Part shown: positions 19,683 through 24,184 of the stretch, piece after piece
How the letters are laid out: each line of letters starts with the position of its first letter
Position numbering within the stretch: position 1 is the first letter of the stretch
Assembly: GCA_002179805.1 (NCBI GenBank)
Contig: NAVB01002072.1
Coordinates: 1-24,184, forward strand
DNA: 24,184 nucleotides
Reading direction: 5' to 3'
From: Acanthamoeba lenticulata
Lineage: Eukaryota; Discosea; Longamoebia; Acanthamoebidae
Made by a program: the position numbers and the translations under genes
The notes under the pieces: generated by a model
The model's input: the letters and a program-made list of their open reading frames with translations, nothing else
What the model was told of the DNA's origin: nothing
Databases searched by the model: none

Positions 19683-19867
19683 AAAGGAAGTGGCCTCGCA
19701 AGGTCCAAGTTTTGACTTTTGGTCAGTTCGTTTCTTCATCTCCTTCCTCTACACCAGCCGCCCTGTTGTCTTGTCTCGAAAGTACGTTCTTTAGTCTGGC
19801 TGAGTAGAGTTGTTGGTATCGCTATGTTGGAGGACTCAAGTGATTCTTGCGCTTATACGTTTGGCAG

Positions 19868-20430
19868 ATGATTGCTCGCCTCGCTCGCTCTTGTCCTCTT
19901 TGTGTGCTGCGCTGCGGCCACAGAGAGCGCCACGGACACCACTGTCAACTTCAACTTTGCGGGCATGATTCCCGCCTCCTTGGGCGTCTCGTCCGGCACC
20001 TCCAGGGAGCACCAGCTGGCCTACTTCGAGGTTTCCACCACCGACGTTGCTACTCCTGGTTACTGGAACCGAACAAAGCGCGCCTCAGATGATCGGTTCG
20101 TTGCCTTCCTTCCTCTCTTGGCCGCTACATGAATACACAAAAGTTCAGGCTCGACGACGCAGACGTGTGGGCGAACCAGCTGTGGAACGAGGACAAGAGC
20201 TCGGTTATTGGCCATGACGTCGGCTATTGTGTGATCACCCGGCCATCAACAACGTGGGCTCCCTGCGTCAGCTGTGCCACGTTGTGCACTACTTCAACGG
20301 GCCTCAGGTTGTACCGATCGTTGGCGGCTCTGGAGCCTACGCCGGCGCGTACGGCAGCTGCACAACTACGACGTTGGCTATGTTTGCAACTTCCACACGC
20401 CCAACAAAGAAAAGCGGAATAAAGGGAAAC
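19868..20430 (+). pseudogene. Broken secreted protein gene with dirigent/allene-oxide-cyclase-like barrel
   Basis: A signal-peptide-like segment (LALVLFVCCAAATESA) is followed by VNFNFAGMIPASLGVSSGTS and HQLAYFEVSTTDVATPGYWN. After an intron (about 20097-20145) come VIGHDVGYC, QLCHVVHYFNGPQ and VVPIVGGSGAYAGAYG. The order VGxDxGYC, then C...F.G, then ItGGTGaYagarG is the pattern of the dirigent/allene oxide cyclase barrel superfamily. The parts lie in different frames. The signal peptide frame has a TGA just before it and no ATG; the ATG at 19868 is out of frame by a CGCT duplication (around 19886). A second shift lies at a TGTGTG run near 20228. A third lies near 20355, where YDVGYVCNFHTP continues in another frame. 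No intron of acceptable size repairs these. Either it is a recent pseudogene or the assembly has indels. Confidence 0.5.
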
Positions 20431-20538
20431 AATTCAGTGCATTTTTGGCATTTTTGTTGTTAAAAGGCAAGCCCGAGAATTGTCGATACAAAGAAAATAA
20501 AGAAGAACCAGAACCCGGCAACAAACACGGAGACGAAG

Positions 20539-21191
20539 ATGGCACAACCCATTGTTGTGGTGCTCTTTGTGGTGGCCTGCTTCTTTAGTCCGGCGACCAT
20601 GGCGTGCGAGTTGCAAGGCCGCTGGACAACACAGCAAAACACCCTCTTCGCCCGCACTACGGTTGACATAGCCCTTCACGCCAACTCCTCCTACGACGCA
20701 ACGGTAGGCCTTCCTCCTTCTCTTTCTTCATTCAGGAGCCTCTCTCTTATATAACGCGGAACAGGTGGAGATCAAGTTTCCGTTTGCCAACTGCGCCTGC
20801 AAGCTCAACGAGGTGGGCTCCTACGAGGCGAAATTTGCCACTCCTCGCGGCAACATCGCTTTCAATACTCATTCATGCGTGGGTAAGTTAGCCGTCTCGC
20901 TTCCTTGATCGCTGTTCCTCCTTGTTGTGCGTTTTCGTTCGCGCGCTCACCGCCCACTGTGTTACCGGGATCTAGCCGCGGTCTCGCGCTGCTGCCAATG
21001 CTACCCCCACGTCGGCTCGTATCCTCTCAGCTTTGTTGGTGACAGTTGCAACGTCATCCACGCCGAGATAGGCAACCTTGGGGTCCGTCTTCTCGCTCTG
21101 TCTGAACAACCTGATCTCCCCTTGCTGAGGCCTCACGTTGTCACACCAACCACAGGTCTTGGAGCTGCACAGGGAGCTGGAAAGTTTGTAG
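20539..21191 (+). CDS. Small secreted Cys-rich protein, family unknown
   Basis: Four exons: 20539-20703, 20765-20882, 20976-21082 and 21156-21191, giving 141 residues and a TAG stop. The first 22 residues are a signal peptide (IVVVLFVVACFF, then ATMA before CELQG). The mature part opens CELQGRWTTQQNTLFA, alternates polar and hydrophobic residues as a beta-rich domain would, and has eight Cys, among them NCACKL, RCCQCYPH and DSCNVI, with one NSS sequon. It ends in the helix VLELHRELESL. The GxW near the mature N-terminus recalls lipocalin-like barrels, but that is only a resemblance and I assign no function. All introns are 61-93 bp with GT-AG ends and consistent phase. It is the only intact gene in the 1.7 kb between the F-box/SPRY and methyltransferase genes and follows the broken dirigent-like secreted gene. 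Confidence 0.68.
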
Positions 21192-21334
21192 TAACCCTTA
21201 TGCCTGGTAGGAGAGCCTTGATGAAGAGCTCACTAGCTTGCCCTGGATGGGGAAGAGGTGCATGTAGAAAAATAAGCTCAATACGCCAAACCGGCGTTTA
21301 CATTTTTTGTTCTCTTTTTTTTTTCTGGCCGCAC

Positions 21335-22791
21335 ATGGACGACCAACCTCATCAGGGTCGAGATGACGAGGGCACAGATAAAGTTGCACGCCATGCTTCG
21401 GTACTGTGAAATCTCGAGCTAGAGGCTCAATTTGAATCTCGAACGATTTAATTGCAATTAGAGCTAAGATTGCTGCTAGGATCAACAGAGTACACTGCCA
21501 GCGCCCTCCTCTGCGGCAGGAGCAAGCACGCATGTAGCGCCTGCAGGCCAGGAGGAAAAGGCTCCTTGGGAAGGACTTTACGACACCTTCATGCCGCTGC
21601 TCATCTCCATGACTTTCAACTCGCCTCTCCAGTTCTGGGAGCTCAACTACATGCAACAGCAAGAAAAGTTTGATGCAGCAGCTGAGGATCAGGAGAAGCT
21701 GGTAAACTGGACACTCTCTTGCAAGATGTTGCAATTTACTCATCTCTCCACCCTTGCAGAATAGCCTGGCCGTGTGGTTCGGCTACGAGCCCATCGTGGT
21801 TGCCCTGCACGAGATCAAGCAGCTCATTAGTACTCTTCCCAATTTCATCTTGTGTAGTGCTTCGTTTGCATCTTACAAGTTGGGCAGCCGACATGGACGC
21901 TGCGATACTGGACATTGGCTGCGGCAACGGACATGTGTGCGAGCTCTTGTTTGCCCTTGGCTTCACCAAGTACTTGTTGACCCCTCCTCCAGCGCCGCTA
22001 CACGCGCGTCGCTGATGCTCTCTTGGCCGCCACCAGCGTGCACGGCCTCGACTACAGCGACTCTGCCGTGCGGCTGGCTCGACGCGTCCGACGACTCTAC
22101 CGAGAACAGCAGCGACAACAACAAGGGCAGAGCAAGGCAGAGGGAGAAGAGGACGAGGAGGGCGGCGTCATCCTGACGGACGGAATCGAGTACACCGTGG
22201 GCGACGCGCTGGCCACAGGCCTACCCAGCGCCTCTTTCGACGTGATCTACGACAAGGGCACCTTTGACTCCATCGCGTGCGTGAGCAAGAAGGTCGTCAA
22301 GTCGCGGCCGCCCTTGAACCTTACGGCCGACGAAGCAGAGGAAACGGCTGAGGCGCAAGAGGCAGAAGCAGAAGAAGAGGTGGAAGAGGAGGAAAAAGAA
22401 GAGGAAGAAGATGATCGAATTCAGTACTGCCGCGAGGTGAATCGGTACCATCTCCTTCTTCTTCTTCTTCTTCTCGCGACATGTGGGAGACGATGACACC
22501 AACAACGACAACAGGCTGCTCAAGCCGGGCGGCTTCTTCTTCATGACGAGCCAGTGTCACGACGAAGACGAGCTGTTCCACTTCTTTACTCGAGGCCCTG
22601 TGCGTGCCTCCTTTTCCTTCTTGATCGTGTCCTCTTCTCGAGATGGCTCACCACCGTTCATCGTGGTTCGCTTCCAGGAGGGCCAACACGCGGGCTGCGA
22701 TTTTGTAGTGGTCAAGAACCTCACTGCGTCCTTTGCTGACTTGCGGCTAATCATCTTCCAGAAGCCCGCGGTCGAGCTTGACCAGGACTAG
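21335..22791 (+). CDS. EEF1AKMT2: EFM4/METTL10-type protein lysine methyltransferase
   Basis: Six exons: 21335-21400, 21480-21701, 21760-21829, 21888-21969, 22037-22444 and 22515-22791, giving up to 374 residues. The family-specific N-terminal block FWELNYMQQQ ... VWFGYEP matches the EYWD ... WFGE signature of EFM4/METTL10, which methylates a lysine of elongation factor 1A in the cytosol. The SAM-binding motif I is ILDIGCGNG (126-134), followed by NVHGLDYSDSAV (147 onward) and the catalytic-loop block DKGTFDSI (219-226), then LLKPGGFFFMTSQC. Acceptor 22036 was chosen because it alone restores LGFTNVHGLDYS; the nearer AG at 21992 would leave a 23-nt intron and shift frame. A 30-residue Glu/Ala tract (about 245-274) is inserted after DKGTFDSI, where homologues have a short loop. 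The C-terminus is uncertain: one or two in-frame introns (near 22604-22679 and 22710-22761) may be removed. Confidence 0.82.
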
Positions 22792-22848
22792 CTGACGCAC
22801 GACCATCCTCTTTGCCGTATTCACCTTTAAATCCATTTATTTATTATA

Positions 22849-22854
22849 AATAAA
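22849..22854 (+). terminator. Polyadenylation signal of the methyltransferase gene
   Basis: AATAAA lies 58 bp after the TAG stop in an AT-rich stretch (22827-22870). The remaining gap to 23087 shows no coding signal except a pyrimidine-rich CTT tract ending in CCCCAG at 23080, which could be the acceptor of a 5'-UTR intron for the next gene. Confidence 0.5.
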
Positions 22855-23087
22855 TAAACAGAAAATTGTTGTTTGTTTATCGAAATCGAAATATTTGACG
22901 ACTTTGTTTTATGCACTTTCCTAAAGCTGACGCACTTGCCAAATCACGATTGCGGGCCGGTGCCCTGACTGGGCGCGAAGAGGGAGTGATAGACAGTTCA
23001 ACAAAGAAGAGACTCAGTCCAGTGGGGGAGCGCTCTTGTGATCCTTCCTCTTCTTCTTCTTCTTCTTCTTGTCTCCCCAGCTGCGAC

Positions 23088-24184
23088 ATGAAGTCCCTGT
23101 TCGCCTTCCTTTTTGTCGTGTTGGCGGCTACGTTGCTCGTGTCGCCCACGATTTATGCTGAACCTGATGCCGAGGACCTCCTCGAAGACTGCATGAACCA
23201 GTTCGAAAACGACACCCTCGCCGAGATTGATTTCGAGCTGGAGATCGATGGCCTGAGCGAGGAGCTACAGAGGCTTCTCAATGAGGAGGACTTGTTTCAG
23301 TGGTACCGCGACGACAACCGCACGCAGGCGATGGACTGCATCGTCAACGTGACGCTCTGGAACGATATCAACCAGTTCAAGGACACCCTTGATGCCGAGA
23401 AGAGGGAGCCGATCGCCCGCGGTACCGTACAGCTCCTTCATGACCAAGGCTTTTCCTCATCATCTGTTCTTCTATCTCTTTCTTTCCCATGATGCATGGT
23501 TGCATTGCAACACAAGATTGGGAAAAGATCAAGGCCGAGCATGTGATCTTCTCGCACGACTCTGAGTTTATGAGCAAGAAGAAGTTCTCGGGGAAGAACA
23601 AGGCCGAAGTGGCCCGCGACACCAAGCACCACCACCTCCAGCGCGCTCGCCGCGTCCGCGCCCGGCGCGAGGTGGTCCAATGCACCCTGGAGCAGTGCTA
23701 CGAGCTGCGCAACCAGAGCGCTTTCTATCGCGCCCAGATCGAGCTCCGCCTGGAGGACCTCCAGGCCAGGATTCAGAGAGCCACGTTCGGCATCCAGTCG
23801 TGGTCCAGGTACAGCCAGCAGTACCGCGACCTCCGCTTTGTCTGTGAGGAACTGTTCGACAAGGTCACCCTCGGCCACCGCCGCCTTCGCTTCACGATCA
23901 CCGACGGCTCGTCTTCGACTCCCACCACCCGCGTCTTGTTCGCGATGGCCAACAACACCTTCACGCTGGCGCAATTGTCCGGCAGCGCGGTCAACGTGCG
24001 TTCTCCTTTCTCCTTTTTCCTTTATTCTGTTTTATCGACGTTTTTTCTTTATTTATATATTTATATAAATTGAATTTGTTTCTTTTGAATCCACAGGCTT
24101 TCGCCAGCGGCAACAGGGACGCCCTCATTGACGAGTTCCTTGATGTGTACCCGGAAGGCCTCTACACTGAACTTGCCGACAACA
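23088..24184 (+). CDS. Secreted glycoprotein of unknown family (3' end outside the window)
   Basis: Exons 23088-23421, 23517-23995 and 24097 to the window end give 300 visible residues. The start ATG opens a signal peptide (LFAFLFVVLAATLLV, cleavage likely after TIYA). The mature protein begins acidic and helical (EDLLEDCMNQFENDTLAE) and carries at least five N-glycosylation sequons (NDT, NRT, NVT, NQS, NNT). A basic block RARRVRARREVVQ precedes Cys-containing helices (CTLEQCYELRNQSAFY and FVCEELFDKV), followed by a beta-like segment RLRFTITDGSSS. No enzyme motif is seen and I do not recognise the family. Phases agree at both introns (95 and 101 bp). The ATG at 23088 was preferred over any upstream ATG because it starts a clean signal peptide. 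The ER-export signal implies a surface or secreted role. Confidence 0.72.

Noticed and set aside
20748..20757. TATA-like CTTATATAAC
   Set aside because: It lies inside the first intron of the small secreted-protein gene (20704-20764), just before the acceptor, so it is not a promoter of that gene.
21198..21743. A 181-codon membrane-protein-like frame on the minus strand
   Set aside because: It is antisense to exons 1-2 of the methyltransferase and the 3' end of the secreted-protein gene, with no splice or family support.
21970..21992. A 23-nt intron in the methyltransferase gene
   Set aside because: It is too short for normal splicing and it shifts the frame. The acceptor at 22036 gives a 67-nt intron and the expected GFTNVHGLDYS.
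1..24184. tRNA, rRNA, transposase or integrase genes
   Set aside because: I looked for tRNA B-box-like motifs, conserved rRNA stretches and transposase, reverse transcriptase or integrase signatures on both strands and saw none I could support.

Overview
The window looks like nuclear DNA of a free-living protist with intron-rich, GC-rich genes. An Acanthamoeba-type amoebozoan is my best guess, but this is an inference from gene content and style, not a match. Exons are strongly GC-rich. Introns are mostly about 50-150 bp, bounded by GT-AG (a few GC-AG), and are either T/C-rich, AT-rich (TAAATAAATA-like) or made of CA/GT and CGTGT-type simple repeats. Genes are tightly packed on both strands. 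All CDS coordinates below give the outer limits; exon boundaries are in the evidence text and were built by hand from splice consensus, reading phase and protein similarity.

Layout. 2-1576 (+): the end of a tandem DEP-domain protein. 1577-2265: a poorly resolved stretch with fragments of a possible gene. 5761-2266 (-): a hybrid sensor histidine kinase with a multi-pass membrane N-terminus and a receiver domain split by a long insertion. 6606-7762 (+): a PH-domain protein divergent from the kinase, with a TATA-like element upstream. 8380-8075 (-): a small Cys-rich membrane protein. 11140-8634 (-): the alpha subunit of mitochondrial processing peptidase. 14095-11430 (-): an F-box-like, leucine-rich-repeat protein. 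15058-14191 (-): a C1D/Lrp1 exosome-associated protein. 15157-17386 (+): a protein with two F-boxes fused to a degenerate Ras-like GTPase domain, sharing a 98-bp bidirectional promoter with C1D. 17387-18087: a gene-poor stretch. 18088-19613 (+): an F-box/SPRY protein. 19868-20430 (+): a broken secreted gene with a dirigent/allene-oxide-cyclase-like barrel. 20539-21191 (+): a small secreted Cys-rich protein. 21335-22791 (+): an EFM4/METTL10-type lysine methyltransferase. 23088-end (+): a secreted glycoprotein cut by the window edge.

The genes do not form one pathway. Two themes recur: signalling (DEP, histidine kinase, PH, pseudo-GTPase) and probable SCF ubiquitin-ligase adaptors (F-box-LRR, F-box-GTPase, F-box-SPRY within 8.2 kb). 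The most unusual items are the double F-box/GTPase fusion with missing G3 and G4 motifs, the kinase micro-exon that starts immediately after the phospho-acceptor histidine, the roughly 140-residue insertion inside its receiver domain, and the cluster of frameshifts in the dirigent-like gene, two of which fall at short tandem duplications.
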